Assembly (NCBI RefSeq): GCF_038096165.1
Contig: NZ_CP151076.1
Coordinates: 1,240,001-1,304,000 of the forward strand
DNA from: Pseudomonas sp. G.S.17
GTDB taxonomy: Bacteria > Pseudomonadota > Gammaproteobacteria > Pseudomonadales > Pseudomonadaceae
Reading direction: 5' to 3'
Length of the DNA: 64,000 bases
Under the pieces are notes generated by a model that was not told where the DNA came from, did not search any database, and saw only the letters and a program-made list of their open reading frames with translations. Made by a program: the position numbers and the translations under genes. Of the stretch, positions 47,071-56,929 are shown one piece after another; the first letter of the stretch is position 1; each line of letters opens with the position of its first letter.

Positions 47071-48124
47071 GCTCGATCGTTACATCGGCAAAAGTGTATT
47101 CGTCGCGATTCTCGCGGTACTCGGGATCATTCTCGGGCTGGCCTCGCTGTTTGCCTTCATCGACGAGATGGGCGACGTCAGCGACAGCTACACCTTGCTT
47201 GACGCCAGCAGCTTCGTGCTGCTCACCGCGCCACGTCGGCTTTATGAAATGCTGCCGATGGCGGCGCTGATCGGCTGTCTGATCGGCCTCGGCAGTCTGG
47301 CCAGCAGCAGCGAACTGACCATCATGCGCGCTGCCGGTGTGTCCATCGACCGTATCGTCTGGGCTGTCATGAAGCCGATGCTGGTGCTGATGATCGCGGG
47401 CGTGTTGATTGGCGAGTATGTGGCGCCGGTCAGTGAAAACCAGGCTCAGGCCAATCGTTCGCTGGCGCAAGGCACCGGCGACGCACAAAGCGCACGGCAT
47501 GGTTTGTGGCATCGCCAGGGCGAGGAATTCATTCACATCAACACCGTGCAGCCCAATGGCTTGCTGTATGGCGTGACGCGTTATCGCTTCGACGATCAGC
47601 GCCATATGCTGACGTCCAGCTTCGCCAAGCAGGCTAATTTCAAGACCGATTACTGGGAGCTGAAAGACGTTACGACTACGTTCTTCCGCGACGGCAGCAC
47701 CGAAGTGATCAATACCCCGCAAGAGCGTTGGGACGTGGCCCTCAGCCCACAACTGCTGAGCACCGTAGTGCTGCCGCCTGATTCCCTGTCCATCAGCGGT
47801 TTGTGGGGTTATGCGCACTATCTCGCCGATCAGGGCCTGAACAGTGGCCGTTACTGGCTGGCGTTCTGGACCAAGGTGCTGCAACCGCTGGTCACCGTGG
47901 CGCTGGTGCTGATGGCGATATCCTTCATCTTCGGACCGCTGCGGTCGGTGACACTGGGGCAACGGGTGTTTACCGGCGTGCTGGTGGGCTTCACCTTCCG
48001 TATCGCCCAGGACCTGCTTGGGCCGTCGAGCCTGGTCTTCGGCTTCTCGCCATTGTTCGCGGTGCTGGTGCCGGCGGCGGTGTGCGCGCTGGCCGGGATC
48101 GTCCTGCTGCGTAGGGCTGGGTAG
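47063..48124 (+). CDS. lptG: LptG, lipopolysaccharide export permease
   Basis: Partner of LptF in the LPS transporter. It has 353 residues with six membrane segments around a periplasmic domain, beginning MVKLDRYIGKSVFVAIL, as in LptG homologues. It overlaps the end of lptF by 8 bp. Confidence 0.95.
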
Positions 48125-48161
48125 CGAATCGTCCTCTCGCTGTAGGAGCCAACTTGGCTTG

Positions 48162-48252
48162 GTGGGAGCTAGCTTGCTAGCGAAGGCGGTTTTTTGGGTG
48201 CCGGAAATACTTTGGATGTTCCGGCCCATTCGCGAGCAAGCTCGCTCCCACG
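48162..48252. repeat. REPIN with one GCTAGCTTGCTAGC arm
   Basis: The left arm is GTGGGAGCTAGCTTGCTAGCGA and the right arm is a standard inverted GAGCAAGCTCGCTCCCAC. A single REP remnant (TGTAGGAGCCAACTTGGCTTGG) precedes it. It is one of two pairs here with the GCTAGC variant. Confidence 0.88.
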
Positions 48253-48269
48253 GTTGTGTTGCGTTGGAT

Positions 48270-48755
48270 TCACTTCTGCTTGGGAATCCGCACCAGTTGG
48301 CTGTTCGAATACATGTCATGCCAGCTGCGCTTTTGCTTGTCGAACAGCGACCAGATGAAGCCAAGCCCGACGCACAGCCACGAAGCGATGGATACCACGA
48401 AGCGCAGCAACGCTTGCCACAGGCTGATGCCGGTACCGTCGGCGTTCTGCACGCGGATGCCCCAGACCTGCATGCCCAAGGTCTGCCCGGAATGTGTCCA
48501 GAACTTGGCAAAGAAGCCGAACAGGACGAAGAACAAGATAGTCGACAGCAACGGGTCGCCATCCAGGGAACCTGATTCGGACAATGCGCGCAGTTTGGCT
48601 TCGCCCACGAACGCCATCAGCACCAGCTTGTAGATAAACGCGGTCATCATCAGTAGCGCAAAGCACAGCAGGGCGTCGTAGCAGATCGCTGCAAGCCGTC
48701 GGCCAAGGCCCGCAGCCGGAAATTCACCTTGCGGTCGCAGCAGATGTTTGGACAT
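48270..48755 (-). CDS. RDD family membrane protein
   Basis: A 161-residue inner-membrane protein. The start MSKHLLRPQGEFPAAGLGRRL at 48755 is chosen for the GAGAG site seven bases before it. The ATG at 48773 is an alternative without a good site. The RDD signature is present (GLGRRLAAICYDAL), with three hydrophobic segments and the internal LWIRVQNADG-like segment (here GMQVWGIRVQNADGTG). Transport or regulatory role unknown. Confidence 0.88.
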   Translation of the reverse strand: MSKHLLRPQGEFPAAGLGRRLAAICYDALLCFALLMMTAFIYKLVLMAFVGEAKLRALSESGSLDGDPLLSTILFFVLFGFFAKFWTHSGQTLGMQVWGIRVQNADGTGISLWQALLRFVVSIASWLCVGLGFIWSLFDKQKRSWHDMYSNSQLVRIPKQK

Positions 48756-48807
48756 GGCAAAGCTCTCGGGCATGGGGAGGACCGACATTTTACGGAATTA
48801 CGCCCAT

Positions 48808-48843
48808 AAAAAAGCCCCTGATGTCAGTATCAGGGGCTTTTTT
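48808..48843. terminator. Bidirectional terminator between RDD and cold-shock genes
   Basis: A 15-bp stem AAAAAAGCCCCTGAT with complement and a 6-nt loop, flanked by T-runs on both strands. It terminates the cold-shock gene reading leftward. Confidence 0.9.
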
Positions 48844-48854
48844 AACGAAGAGAT

Positions 48855-49067
48855 TTAAGCTTCCGCTTGAACTTCATCCGCTTGCATGCCTTTCTGGCCT
48901 TGCACTGCAACGAAAGTCACCTTCTGACCTTCTTTAAGGCTTTTAAAGCCATTGCCCTGAATAGCGCGGAAGTGCACGAACAGATCCGGTCCGCTTTCTG
49001 GAGTGATAAAACCAAAACCTTTCTCGTCGTTAAACCACTTGACGGTACCGCTCTGACGTTGAGACAT
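48855..49067 (-). CDS. Cold-shock protein (CspA family)
   Basis: A 70-residue single-stranded nucleic-acid-binding protein acting as an RNA chaperone. The RNP1 motif KGFGFI and RNP2 motif LFVHF are intact ([27 protein letters not shown]). A GGGAAAAAG ribosome site precedes the ATG. The upstream 390 bp should hold its leader. Confidence 0.94.
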   Translation of the reverse strand: MSQRQSGTVKWFNDEKGFGFITPESGPDLFVHFRAIQGNGFKSLKEGQKVTFVAVQGQKGMQADEVQAEA

Positions 49068-49248
49068 TTTCTTTTTCCCTGGAACTTGAAATTAATGACA
49101 GCTTCTTTCTCATGAAAGAACTGGGGCTGGTTGCAGGAAGTAAGAAACGTAGAGCGGGATGTAGCAAAACTCAGAGCTACTGCCCAGGTCCCGATTCCAG
49201 CGACCTATGCAAACACAGTCAGGAAACTCTACGCTATCTCTTGTAACA

Positions 49249-49299
49249 AAAACAAGCCCCCGCGGAGGCCCGGTTTTGCTGGGCCAAAAGGCTTGTTTT
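49249..49299 (-). terminator. Terminator downstream of gcvT
   Basis: Outer stem AAAACAAGCC/GGCTTGTTTT, with an inner GGCCC/GGGCC hairpin. On the minus strand it is followed by TTTTTGTT, so it fits termination of the gcvHPT transcript. Confidence 0.75.
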
Positions 49300-49404
49300 A
49301 AATTATTAACCAAAAAGACAGAATCGATAGTTTTTAACTTTCATACGCACTTTTAGGGTGCGCTGCATGGGCTCTAACGGTGCTGATTTAAACAGTGCTA
49401 TGCA

Positions 49405-49448
49405 GTTGTATAACTAAGCGGTCTAAAGTTATACAACCACATTTTTTT
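49405..49448 (+). terminator. Plus-strand hairpin with T7 run next to gcvT
   Basis: Perfect 10-bp stem GTTGTATAAC/GTTATACAAC with a 13-nt loop, then CACA and seven T residues on the plus strand. It looks like an intrinsic terminator for a plus-strand transcript, although no plus-strand gene ends here. Confidence 0.6.
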
Positions 49449-49459
49449 GACGGCAGTAA

Positions 49460-50584
49460 TTAGCCGCGGAAGTAACGTTGTGCCACGAAAGGCATTTTGC
49501 TCACTACCATGGGTACTTTCTTGCCACGCACGATGGCCCAAACAGGGGTTTCCAATGCAGTGAAATCCTTGTCCAGATAACCCATGGCCAACGGGCCGCC
49601 CAGACTTGGCCCGAAACCACCGCTGCAAACGGTACCGATGCCGTTGCCGTCGGCATCGACGATTTCCGTGCCTTCACGCACTGGGGTGCGCTCTTGCGGC
49701 AGCAGGCCGACGCGCTTACGGGCCGGAGCCGATTGCTGCTGGGCGAAAATCTGTTCCGCGCCAGGGAAGCCGCCAGCACGCGCGCCATCGGCACGGCGCA
49801 CTTTGGAGATCGCCCAAAGCAGGCCGGCTTCGATGGGCGTGGTCTCGGTGTTCATGTCGTGGCCGTAAAGGCACAGACCGGCTTCCAGGCGCAGCGAATC
49901 CCGTGCGCCAAGGCCAATCGGGGCGACTTCCGGTTCTGCCAGCAAGCGACGCGCCAGCGCCTCGGCCTGATCGGCCGGGACCGAAATCTCGTAACCGTCT
50001 TCACCGGTGTAACCGGAGCGGCTGACATAGCACTCGACGCCCAGCAACGTAACGCTGGCGAATTGCATGAAGGTCATCGTCGCGACTTCCGGCGCCAGGC
50101 GCGCCAGGACCGTCACGGCTTGCGGACCCTGCAAGGCGAGCAGGGCGCGCTCGTCGAACAACGGCTGGATTTCACAGTGGCCAGCCAGATGTTTGCGCAG
50201 GTGGGCGAGGTCTTCGTTCTTGCACGCGGCATTGACCACCAGCATCAGCTGGTCGTTGCCCAGGTTGGCGACCATCAGGTCGTCGAGGATGCCGCCGGTT
50301 TCATTGGTGAACATCGCGTAACGCTGCATGCCGACCGGCAGATCGATGATGTCCACCGGGACCAGCGCTTCCAGCGCCTTGGCGGCTTCGGCACCGGTCA
50401 AGCGGATCTGGCCCATGTGCGATACATCGAACAGGCCGGCTTTTTCCCGGGTGTGCAGGTGTTCTTTCATCACGCCGGCGGGGTATTGCACCGGCATGTC
50501 GTAGCCGGCAAACGGCACCATTTTGGCACCGAGCTCGCGGTGCAAGGCGTGGAGCGGGGTGGTGAGCAGTTGTTCGGTGGTCAT
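49460..50584 (-). CDS. gcvT: GcvT, aminomethyltransferase of glycine cleavage
   Basis: T-protein that transfers the methylene group from lipoylated GcvH to tetrahydrofolate. It has 374 residues with the characteristic GCV_T start (PLHALHRELGAKMVPFAGYDMPVQY) and RSGYTGEDGYEI segment. An AAAGGAAA site precedes the ATG. The gene lies 107 bp after gcvP, with a REPIN between them. Confidence 0.95.
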   Translation of the reverse strand: MTTEQLLTTPLHALHRELGAKMVPFAGYDMPVQYPAGVMKEHLHTREKAGLFDVSHMGQIRLTGAEAAKALEALVPVDIIDLPVGMQRYAMFTNETGGILDDLMVANLGNDQLMLVVNAACKNEDLAHLRKHLAGHCEIQPLFDERALLALQGPQAVTVLARLAPEVATMTFMQFASVTLLGVECYVSRSGYTGEDGYEISVPADQAEALARRLLAEPEVAPIGLGARDSLRLEAGLCLYGHDMNTETTPIEAGLLWAISKVRRADGARAGGFPGAEQIFAQQQSAPARKRVGLLPQERTPVREGTEIVDADGNGIGTVCSGGFGPSLGGPLAMGYLDKDFTALETPVWAIVRGKKVPMVVSKMPFVAQRYFRG

Positions 50585-50621
50585 GATCGATTTCCTTTTG
50601 AAGAGGCGAGGCGCCAGACGT

Positions 50622-50679
50622 CCGTAGGACCGGCTTTAGCCGGGAGTGCTTATCTCGCGGCTAAAGCCGCTCCTACGGC
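50622..50679. repeat. Short REPIN between gcvP and gcvT
   Basis: Arms GTAGGACCGGCTTTAGCCGGGAG and CGCGGCTAAAGCCGCTCCTAC are only 12 bp apart. The arms belong to related REP variants (CCGG and GCGG stems). Confidence 0.9.
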
Positions 50680-50691
50680 CCGATCAGAAAA

Positions 50692-53556
50692 TTACGCCTC
50701 TTGATAGCTCTCGATGGACGGGCACGCGCAAATCAGGTTGCGGTCGCCGAACACGTTGTCGACGCGGCCAACCGGCGGCCAGTATTTGCCATCGATCAGC
50801 GATTCGACGGGATATACCGCCTGCTCACGGCTGTACGGGTGAGTCCACTCGCCAACGATTTCCGCAGCGGTGTGCGGGGCGTTTTTCAGCGGGTTGTCTT
50901 CCTTGTCCAGGGTGCCGTTTTCCACCGCGCGGATTTCTTCGCGGATCTTGATCATGGCGTCGCAGAAACGGTCCAGTTCTTCCTTGGATTCGCTTTCGGT
51001 CGGCTCGATCATCAAGGTGCCCGCCACCGGGAACGACATGGTCGGGGCGTGGAAACCGAAGTCGATCAGGCGCTTGGCTACATCATCGACGCTGATGCCG
51101 CTGCTGTCCTTCAGCGGGCGCAGATCAAGGATGCATTCGTGAGCCACCAGGCCGCTGCTGCCGGTGTACAACACGGGATAGTGTTCTTCCAGGCGACGGG
51201 AAATGTAGTTGGCATTGAGGATCGCCAATTGCGACGCCCGCTTGAGGCCTTCGCCGCCCATCATGCTGATGTACATCCAGGTGATCGGCAAAATGCTCGC
51301 GCTGCCGAAAGGTGCCGCGCACACCGCGCCTTCCTTGCGCGCCATGGTGCCGTGGCCTGGCAGGAATGGCGTCAGGTGCGACTTCACACCAATCGGGCCA
51401 ACACCTGGGCCGCCACCGCCGTGGGGAATGCAGAAGGTTTTGTGCAGGTTCAGGTGGGACACATCGCCACCGAACTTGCCCGGTGCGCAGAGGCCGACCA
51501 TGGCGTTCATGTTGGCGCCGTCGATGTAAACCTGACCGCCGTTGTCATGCACGATGCCGCAGATTTCGCGGATGCCTTCTTCGAACACGCCGTGGGTCGA
51601 CGGGTAGGTGATCATCAGCGCCGCAAGGTGGTCGCGGTGCTCGATGGCCTTGGCGCGCAGGTCTTCGATATCGACGTTGCCCCGTGCATCACAGGCGGTT
51701 ACGACTACACGCATGCCCGCCATGTTGGCGGTGGCCGGGTTGGTGCCGTGTGCCGAAGACGGGATCAGGCAGATATCGCGGCGCTCATCGCCACGGCTCT
51801 GGTGATAGGCGCGGATCGCCAGCAAGCCTGCGTATTCGCCCTGGGAACCGGCGTTCGGTTGCAGGGAAATCGCATCGTAGCCGGTGGCGGCGCAGAGCAT
51901 CGCTTCCAGTTCGTCGGTCAGTTGCTGATAACCGGCGCTCTGCTCGGCAGGCGCGAACGGGTGCAGGTTGCCGAACTCGGCCCAGGTCACCGGGATCATT
52001 TCGCTGGCGGCGTTGAGCTTCATGGTGCACGAACCCAGCGGGATCATGGTGCGATCCAGTGCCAGGTCCTTGTCGGCCAGTTTGCGCAGGTAGCGCATCA
52101 GCTCGGTTTCAGAATGATAACGGTTGAACACCGGATGGCTGAGAATCGCCGATTGGCGCAGCAACGCCCGTGGCAGGCGCGACTCAACGCTGGCAGCCAG
52201 CGCTGCAAAGTCCGGCAGGCTCTGGCCTTCGCCCGCGAAGATTGCCCACAGGCTTTCAACGGCGGCTTGCGAGGTGGTTTCGTCGAACGACAGGCCCAGG
52301 CGCTGGGCGTCGATTTCCCGCAGGTTGATCTGCTGGGCGCGCGCCTTGGCGTGCAGCGCGGCAGTATCAGCGCCGGTGTTCAGGGTAAGGCTGTCGAAGA
52401 AAAATTCCTGCTCGACGTTCAGGCCCAGCGCAGTGAGGCCCTTGGCGAAGATCGCCGTCAGTTGATGCACGCGATTGGCGATTTGTGTCAGGCCGCGCGG
52501 GCCGTGGTACACGGCGTACATGCTGGCAATGTTGGCCAGCAGCACTTGTGCGGTGCAGATGTTGCTCGTGGCTTTTTCACGACGAATATGTTGCTCGCGG
52601 GTCTGCATCGCCAGACGCAAGGCTTGCTTGCCGTGGCGATCCACCGATACGCCGACCAGACGGCCTGGCATGTCGCGTTTGAACGCATCGCGCGTCGAGA
52701 AGTAAGCCGCGTGCGGGCCACCGAAACCCAATGGCACGCCGAAACGCTGGGCACTGCCGATGGCGACGTCGGCGCCGAATTCACCCGGCGGGCTCAGCAA
52801 GGTCAGGGCCAACAAGTCAGCGGCCACGGCGACCAGTGCATGGGCTGCGTGGAAGCGCTCAACCAGTTCGCGGTAATCAAACAGGTCGCCATTGCTGGCA
52901 GGGTATTGCAGCAGGGCGCCGAAAAACGCGCTGACATCGCTCAACTCGGCTTCGTCCGCCACCACAACCGTGATGCCTAACGGCTCGGCACGGGTGCGCA
53001 GCACGTCGAGGGTTTGCGGGTGGCAATGGCTGGAGGCGAAGAACTGATGGCTGCTTTTGTTCTTGCTCAGGCGCTTGCAGAAGGTCATGGCTTCAGCGGC
53101 GGCAGTGGCTTCATCGAGCAGCGAGGCGTTGGCAATCGGCAGGCCGGTGAGGTCGCTGATCAGGGTCTGGAAGTTGAGCAGCGACTCCAGACGGCCTTGG
53201 GAAATTTCCGGCTGATACGGCGTGTAGGCCGTGTACCAGGCTGGATTTTCCAGCAGGTTGCGCAGGATCGGCGCGGGTGTGTGGGTGTTGTAGTAACCCT
53301 GGCCGATGTAGGTCTTGAACAGCTGATTCTTGCTGGCAATGGCTTTGATCGACGCCAGGGCATCGGCTTCGCTCAAGCCCGGTTGCATGCCGAGTACGCT
53401 GGTGCCCTTGATGCTTTCCGGGATGACGCTGGCGCTCAGGGCTTCCAGCGAGTCGAAACCCAGGGTCGCGAGCATGGCCTGTTCGTCAGCGGCGCGCGGG
53501 CCAATGTGACGGGCGATGAATTCGTTGGCGGTGCTCAATTCGATACGGTCAGTCAT
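50692..53556 (-). CDS. gcvP: GcvP, glycine dehydrogenase (decarboxylating)
   Basis: PLP-dependent P-protein that decarboxylates glycine and loads aminomethyl groups onto GcvH. It has 954 residues. The PLP lysine is in [16 protein letters not shown]. The N-terminal FIARHIGP start and the [10 protein letters not shown] block are conserved. A GAGGAG site precedes the ATG, 10 bp after gcvH. Confidence 0.97.
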   Translation of the reverse strand: MTDRIELSTANEFIARHIGPRAADEQAMLATLGFDSLEALSASVIPESIKGTSVLGMQPGLSEADALASIKAIASKNQLFKTYIGQGYYNTHTPAPILRNLLENPAWYTAYTPYQPEISQGRLESLLNFQTLISDLTGLPIANASLLDEATAAAEAMTFCKRLSKNKSSHQFFASSHCHPQTLDVLRTRAEPLGITVVVADEAELSDVSAFFGALLQYPASNGDLFDYRELVERFHAAHALVAVAADLLALTLLSPPGEFGADVAIGSAQRFGVPLGFGGPHAAYFSTRDAFKRDMPGRLVGVSVDRHGKQALRLAMQTREQHIRREKATSNICTAQVLLANIASMYAVYHGPRGLTQIANRVHQLTAIFAKGLTALGLNVEQEFFFDSLTLNTGADTAALHAKARAQQINLREIDAQRLGLSFDETTSQAAVESLWAIFAGEGQSLPDFAALAASVESRLPRALLRQSAILSHPVFNRYHSETELMRYLRKLADKDLALDRTMIPLGSCTMKLNAASEMIPVTWAEFGNLHPFAPAEQSAGYQQLTDELEAMLCAATGYDAISLQPNAGSQGEYAGLLAIRAYHQSRGDERRDICLIPSSAHGTNPATANMAGMRVVVTACDARGNVDIEDLRAKAIEHRDHLAALMITYPSTHGVFEEGIREICGIVHDNGGQVYIDGANMNAMVGLCAPGKFGGDVSHLNLHKTFCIPHGGGGPGVGPIGVKSHLTPFLPGHGTMARKEGAVCAAPFGSASILPITWMYISMMGGEGLKRASQLAILNANYISRRLEEHYPVLYTGSSGLVAHECILDLRPLKDSSGISVDDVAKRLIDFGFHAPTMSFPVAGTLMIEPTESESKEELDRFCDAMIKIREEIRAVENGTLDKEDNPLKNAPHTAAEIVGEWTHPYSREQAVYPVESLIDGKYWPPVGRVDNVFGDRNLICACPSIESYQEA

Positions 53557-53566
53557 GTCGTGCTCC

Positions 53567-53950
53567 TCAGGCTTCAGCGTTGGCTTTGATCAGGCGGTCG
53601 TAGGCGTCCTGATCCAGCAGGCCATCGATGGCGCTGGCGTCTTGCGGGATAAAACGGAAGAACCAGCCTGCGCCCAAAGCGTCTTCGTTGACCAGTTCCG
53701 GGGTGCTGTTCAGGGCCGAATTGACCTCGACCACTTCGCCATCAAGCGGCATATTGATGCTGCTCGCGGCCTTCACCGATTCTACGACCGAAGCCTCGGC
53801 GTGTTGACGATAAGCCTGCAATTCCGGGAGTTGCACATACACCACGTCGCCCAGGGATTCTTGCGCATAAGGCGTGATGCCAACCGTGACACTGCCATCG
53901 GCTTCGGCACGCAGCCATTCGTGGTCAACGGTGAATCGCAACTCGCTCAT
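53567..53950 (-). CDS. gcvH: GcvH, lipoyl carrier protein
   Basis: Shuttles the aminomethyl intermediate between P-, T- and L-proteins. It has 127 residues. The lipoylated Lys60 lies in the conserved ESVKAAS context. A GAGGAG site precedes the start. It is the first gene of gcvHPT and is controlled by the upstream sigma-54 region. Confidence 0.97.
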   Translation of the reverse strand: MSELRFTVDHEWLRAEADGSVTVGITPYAQESLGDVVYVQLPELQAYRQHAEASVVESVKAASSINMPLDGEVVEVNSALNSTPELVNEDALGAGWFFRFIPQDASAIDGLLDQDAYDRLIKANAEA

Positions 53951-54009
53951 AAAAACTCCTCAAGGGGACAAAGGCTCGTGCCAGGCGCGAGCGTAATGAG
54001 CTTGTACTA

Positions 54010-54025
54010 AGCAAGTTTGCGGCCA
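54010..54025 (-). promoter_or_regulatory. Sigma-54 promoter of gcvHPT
   Basis: On the minus strand TGGCCGC-AAAC-TTGCT carries the invariant GG and GC ten bases apart, plus the TTGCT -12 element. It predicts a start near 54000 and a leader of about 50 nt. Confidence 0.75.
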
Positions 54026-54089
54026 AGGTTGTTTGGGTCAATGAAATCGGGGGTTTGCAGGTTTTTTGCCAGATCGGGCACAGGTCTGG

Positions 54090-54107
54090 TGTAGCGAAAT
54101 CGCTACA
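54090..54107. promoter_or_regulatory. GcsR-like binding site 1 (promoter-proximal)
   Basis: Perfect 7-4-7 palindrome TGTAGCG-AAAT-CGCTACA. It resembles the TGTAACG-N4-CGTTCCG consensus I recall for GcsR, centred about 98 bp upstream of the predicted start. Confidence 0.72.
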
Positions 54108-54170
54108 GTTTGAGGTCGCTGGCAATGGCTTGTTTGCGCAAGGGCCAGGCGGGCATGGATATGCCGAGGT

Positions 54171-54188
54171 CGTAGCGATATCGTTACG
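54171..54188. promoter_or_regulatory. GcsR-like binding site 2
   Basis: CGTAGCG-ATAT-CGTTACG, with the same 7-4-7 layout as site 1. Confidence 0.72.
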
Positions 54189-54190
54189 AG

Positions 54191-54208
54191 TGTATTGAAA
54201 TCGGTACG
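54191..54208. promoter_or_regulatory. GcsR-like binding site 3
   Basis: TGTATTG-AAAT-CGGTACG, spaced exactly 20 bp (about two helical turns) from site 2. It is the weakest of the three and lies just after the gcsR stop codon. Confidence 0.62.
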
Positions 54209-54224
54209 TGAGCTGTCAGTGGGA

Positions 54225-55733
54225 TCAACCCTTTCCGGAAATCCCGTATTTGCGCAGCCGATGGGCAATCGCGGTGTGTGAAGTCTGCAACCGCGCTGCC
54301 AACTGGCGCGTGGACGGGTGTTCGCCGTAGAGCTTTTCCAGCAGCGACTTTTCGAACTGTTCGACGGCCTGTTCCAGGCTGCCGACCTCACCCTCATTGA
54401 CTCCGGCAACCGCAGTGCCGGCGATGTCCAGATCACCGATATCCACCAGATTGCTTTCGCTGATCGCGGCGGCGCGGAAAATCACGTTCTGCAATTGGCG
54501 CACGTTGCCCGGCCAGCGGTTGCTGAGCAGCGCCGGATAGGTTCCGGGCGCCAGGCGACACACTGGACGCTGGATCTGCGCGCACGCCTGTTCCATGAAA
54601 TACCGCGCCAGCAGCAGAATGTCCTGGCCGCGATCACGCAACGGCGGCACTTCGAGATTGAGCACATTGAGGCGATAGAACAAGTCTTCGCGGAACGTGC
54701 CTTCGCTGACCATTTTTTCCAGATTGCGATGGGTGGCGCTGAGGATGCGCACGTTGACCTTCACTTCCCGGTCGCCGCCCACCCGCCGAAAACTGCCGTC
54801 ATTGAGAAAGCGCAGCAGTTTGGCTTGCAGGTAAGGCGACATTTCGCCGATTTCGTCGAGGAACACCGTGCCGTGGTTGGCCAGCTCCATCAGCCCCGGC
54901 TTGCCGCCACGTTGCGCGCCGGTAAACGCGCCGGGGGCATAGCCGAACAGCTCGCTTTCGGCGAGGTTTTCCGGCAGCGCCGCGCAGTTCAGCGCCAGGA
55001 ACGGCGCGCTGTATCGGGCGCTGGTGGCGTGGCAGGCGCGGGCGACCAGTTCCTTGCCGGTGCCGGTTTCACCCTGGATCAGCAGCGGCGCATCCAGTGT
55101 CGCCACCCGTTGCGCGCGGGTCTTGAGGGTGCGGATGGCCGGGGATTCGCCGAGCAAGGCATCGAAACCTTCGGCGTGATCATGGTGCAGCGCGGAAAGA
55201 CGCTCGCCGATCCTGCTCGGTTGATAAAGGGTCAGCAGCGCCCCGGCATCGGTGACCGGCGTTGCGTCCAGCAGCAGCGCCTCGCCGTTGAGGGTGACTT
55301 CACGCAGCGGCAGGCGAAAACCGTTTTCCAGCAGGGCGTTTTGCAGCGCCGGGTCGGCGAACAGCTCGGCCACCGATTCACCGGCAGGTTCGCGGCCAAT
55401 CAAGGTAATTAGCGCCGGGTTGGCCAGCAGCACATGACCGGCGCTGTCCAGCGCCAGTACCGGATCGGTCATGGCGGCGAGCAAGGCATCCAGTTGCAGA
55501 TGGCGGCGCTGGCCAGGGAGGATGTCGACCACGGTGATCGCCTCGACACCCCGCACCCGGAACAAGGCGTCCTTGAGTTCTTCAAGAACCTGATGGCTCA
55601 GGGTCGGCGCATCGATATAGACGTTGGGCGGCACCATTTCCACGGCATCGAGGTTCAGGTTGCGTCCGCCCAGAATGGCCAGGACTTCCTGGGTGATGCC
55701 GACTCGGTCGATGAAGCTGACGTGGATGCGCAT
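54225..55733 (-). CDS. gcsR: GcsR, TyrR-like sigma-54 enhancer-binding activator
   Basis: Transcription activator of the glycine cleavage operon, expected to sense glycine through its N-terminal ACT domain. It has 502 residues. An ACT domain ([22 protein letters not shown]) and a PAS domain are followed by an AAA+ domain with Walker A GETGTGKE and the GAFTGA sigma-54 contact motif. A C-terminal helix-turn-helix ([24 protein letters not shown]) completes it. It lies directly upstream of gcvH with its likely operators between. The name is inferred from family and context. Confidence 0.87.
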   Translation of the reverse strand: MRIHVSFIDRVGITQEVLAILGGRNLNLDAVEMVPPNVYIDAPTLSHQVLEELKDALFRVRGVEAITVVDILPGQRRHLQLDALLAAMTDPVLALDSAGHVLLANPALITLIGREPAGESVAELFADPALQNALLENGFRLPLREVTLNGEALLLDATPVTDAGALLTLYQPSRIGERLSALHHDHAEGFDALLGESPAIRTLKTRAQRVATLDAPLLIQGETGTGKELVARACHATSARYSAPFLALNCAALPENLAESELFGYAPGAFTGAQRGGKPGLMELANHGTVFLDEIGEMSPYLQAKLLRFLNDGSFRRVGGDREVKVNVRILSATHRNLEKMVSEGTFREDLFYRLNVLNLEVPPLRDRGQDILLLARYFMEQACAQIQRPVCRLAPGTYPALLSNRWPGNVRQLQNVIFRAAAISESNLVDIGDLDIAGTAVAGVNEGEVGSLEQAVEQFEKSLLEKLYGEHPSTRQLAARLQTSHTAIAHRLRKYGISGKG

Positions 55734-55899
55734 GGCAAGCTATGAATTCCGGGCCGCGAGGGGGGCGATTATGCCAGTAAATAGTGCTCGCCGAGCCACG
55801 GTAAACACGTTGGAACAAGCAGGCGGCGCTTGCGACTTGCCCGCGAAGGCGATGTTTTCGCATCGTACATCGCATAACTGTCTGAATTACCCCGTCACT

Positions 55900-55954
55900 G
55901 CGCAGGACCGGCTTTAGCCGGGAGAATGCCTCCCGGCTAAAGCCGGTCCTACGG
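55900..55954. repeat. Compact REPIN, GTAGGACCGGCTTTAGCCGG type
   Basis: Two inverted arms (GCAGGACCGGCTTTAGCCGG and its inverse) are separated by only 8 bp. A single REP remnant (CTTGCCCGCGAAGGCG) is at about 55832-55847. Confidence 0.9.
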
Positions 55955-55969
55955 TTGTTCCAGATGTTG

Positions 55970-56326
55970 TCAGGTCAAATGTTCCGGCTTCACCGGATCG
56001 CCCGATTCGGCGTGCAGCTTGTGGCGCACGTCTTCGAACATCAGGTCGTAGTCCTTGTGCATCGCCAGGGGTAGCGTTACAGCGGGTGGCAGGCCATGTT
56101 TGAGGGCGATGCGGTTTGCGTCATGGGCGAAGTTAAAGGCCATATCGCGCGGCAGTTCAAACTCTTCCTGAAAGGTATTGCCGCCCACATCGCCTTCCAT
56201 GACGAAGTGCATGGACTTGCCTTCCACCGGGTTTTCGCAGACTTCATAACGAATATGGATGTTGTAGCTGAAGTCCGAGGCTTGCAGTGCAGTGCGGCTG
56301 ATATGGAGATGGCCTGGCTCGAACAT
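55970..56326 (-). CDS. Small conserved Pseudomonas protein (possibly DUF5064)
   Basis: A 118-residue cytoplasmic protein. It starts MFEPGHLHISRTALQASDFSYNIHIRYEV and looks like a single beta-rich domain followed by helices. The likely assignment to DUF5064 is from memory and not secure. A GAGG site precedes the ATG. It stands alone between REPINs and the heme-uptake cluster. Function unknown. Confidence 0.8.
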   Translation of the reverse strand: MFEPGHLHISRTALQASDFSYNIHIRYEVCENPVEGKSMHFVMEGDVGGNTFQEEFELPRDMAFNFAHDANRIALKHGLPPAVTLPLAMHKDYDLMFEDVRHKLHAESGDPVKPEHLT

Positions 56327-56458
56327 GTCATTGCCTCAGGAAAGTCGAAAGAGAAGGGTAGACCGTTCAGGCTACCCAGCGTTCAGCGGCAGGAAATGAT
56401 GCAACCATAGACGATATTGAATAACACGGACGTGACGTGGGACAAAACCCTTGCGCCA

Positions 56459-56893
56459 TCACTGAGCCGTGGCCGAAGGCTCCGGGCGCGACCAGATCCA
56501 CAGATTGCCCAGGCTCATGCCCGCGACTGCGGCATACAGCGGCCAACTGTGGGGCATCAGGCTGAACATGAGGATGGCGCAGACCAGCATGCTGACCGTA
56601 GCGCTGATCTTGGCTTGTCTCGCGACCAGCTTGCCATTGCGCCAGTTACTCAGGATCGGGCCGAACAGACGATGGTTTTCCAGCCAGGCGCTCAGGCGCG
56701 GCGAACTTTTGGTCGCCGCCCAGGCAGCCAGCAGGATGAATTCGGTGGTGGGCAAGCCAGGCACAAAAATGGCGATCAGGCCGATGCCCAGGCTCGTGTA
56801 AGCGAGCAGGCCAAAAAGACAGCGGGAAATTCTGGACCCTGGAGGTTTGCTGGTCATGGTCTCGTCAGTGGTCGATGGGGACATGGCTGTCAT
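56459..56893 (-). CDS. DUF454 (YbaN-type) membrane protein
   Basis: A 144-residue inner-membrane protein. The family core GLLAYTSLGIGLIAIFVPGLPTTEFILLAAWAATKSSPRLSAWLENHR is followed by two C-terminal hydrophobic segments. The start could be 56893 or 56884. It lies 36 bp after hemO, so it probably belongs to the heme-uptake transcript. A role in heme or iron use is only inferred from position. Confidence 0.85.
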   Translation of the reverse strand: MTAMSPSTTDETMTSKPPGSRISRCLFGLLAYTSLGIGLIAIFVPGLPTTEFILLAAWAATKSSPRLSAWLENHRLFGPILSNWRNGKLVARQAKISATVSMLVCAILMFSLMPHSWPLYAAVAGMSLGNLWIWSRPEPSATAQ

Positions 56894-56929
56894 GGAAATC
56901 CCGGCCAGCTTAACAGGCCGGGCCGGTTT

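Larger units (their letters stand above)
49068..49459. other. Intergenic region upstream of cold-shock gene
   Basis: A 392-bp gap with no gene. It contains a branched hairpin at 49249-49299 that should terminate gcvT, and a second hairpin at 49405-49437 with a T-run pointing rightward. The cold-shock leader and promoter should lie in 49068-49248. A plus-strand small RNA is possible (see findings). Confidence 0.5.
53951..54224 (-). promoter_or_regulatory. gcvH regulatory region
   Basis: The gap between gcsR and gcvH holds a sigma-54 promoter and three GcsR-like sites, listed separately. They form an enhancer cluster about 80-210 bp upstream of the start site. Confidence 0.8.

Noticed and set aside
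53972..53983. TGGCACG on the minus strand near gcvH as the sigma-54 promoter
   Set aside because: The -12 position reads TTTGT without the invariant GC at the proper spacing. The 54010-54025 element has both invariant pairs.
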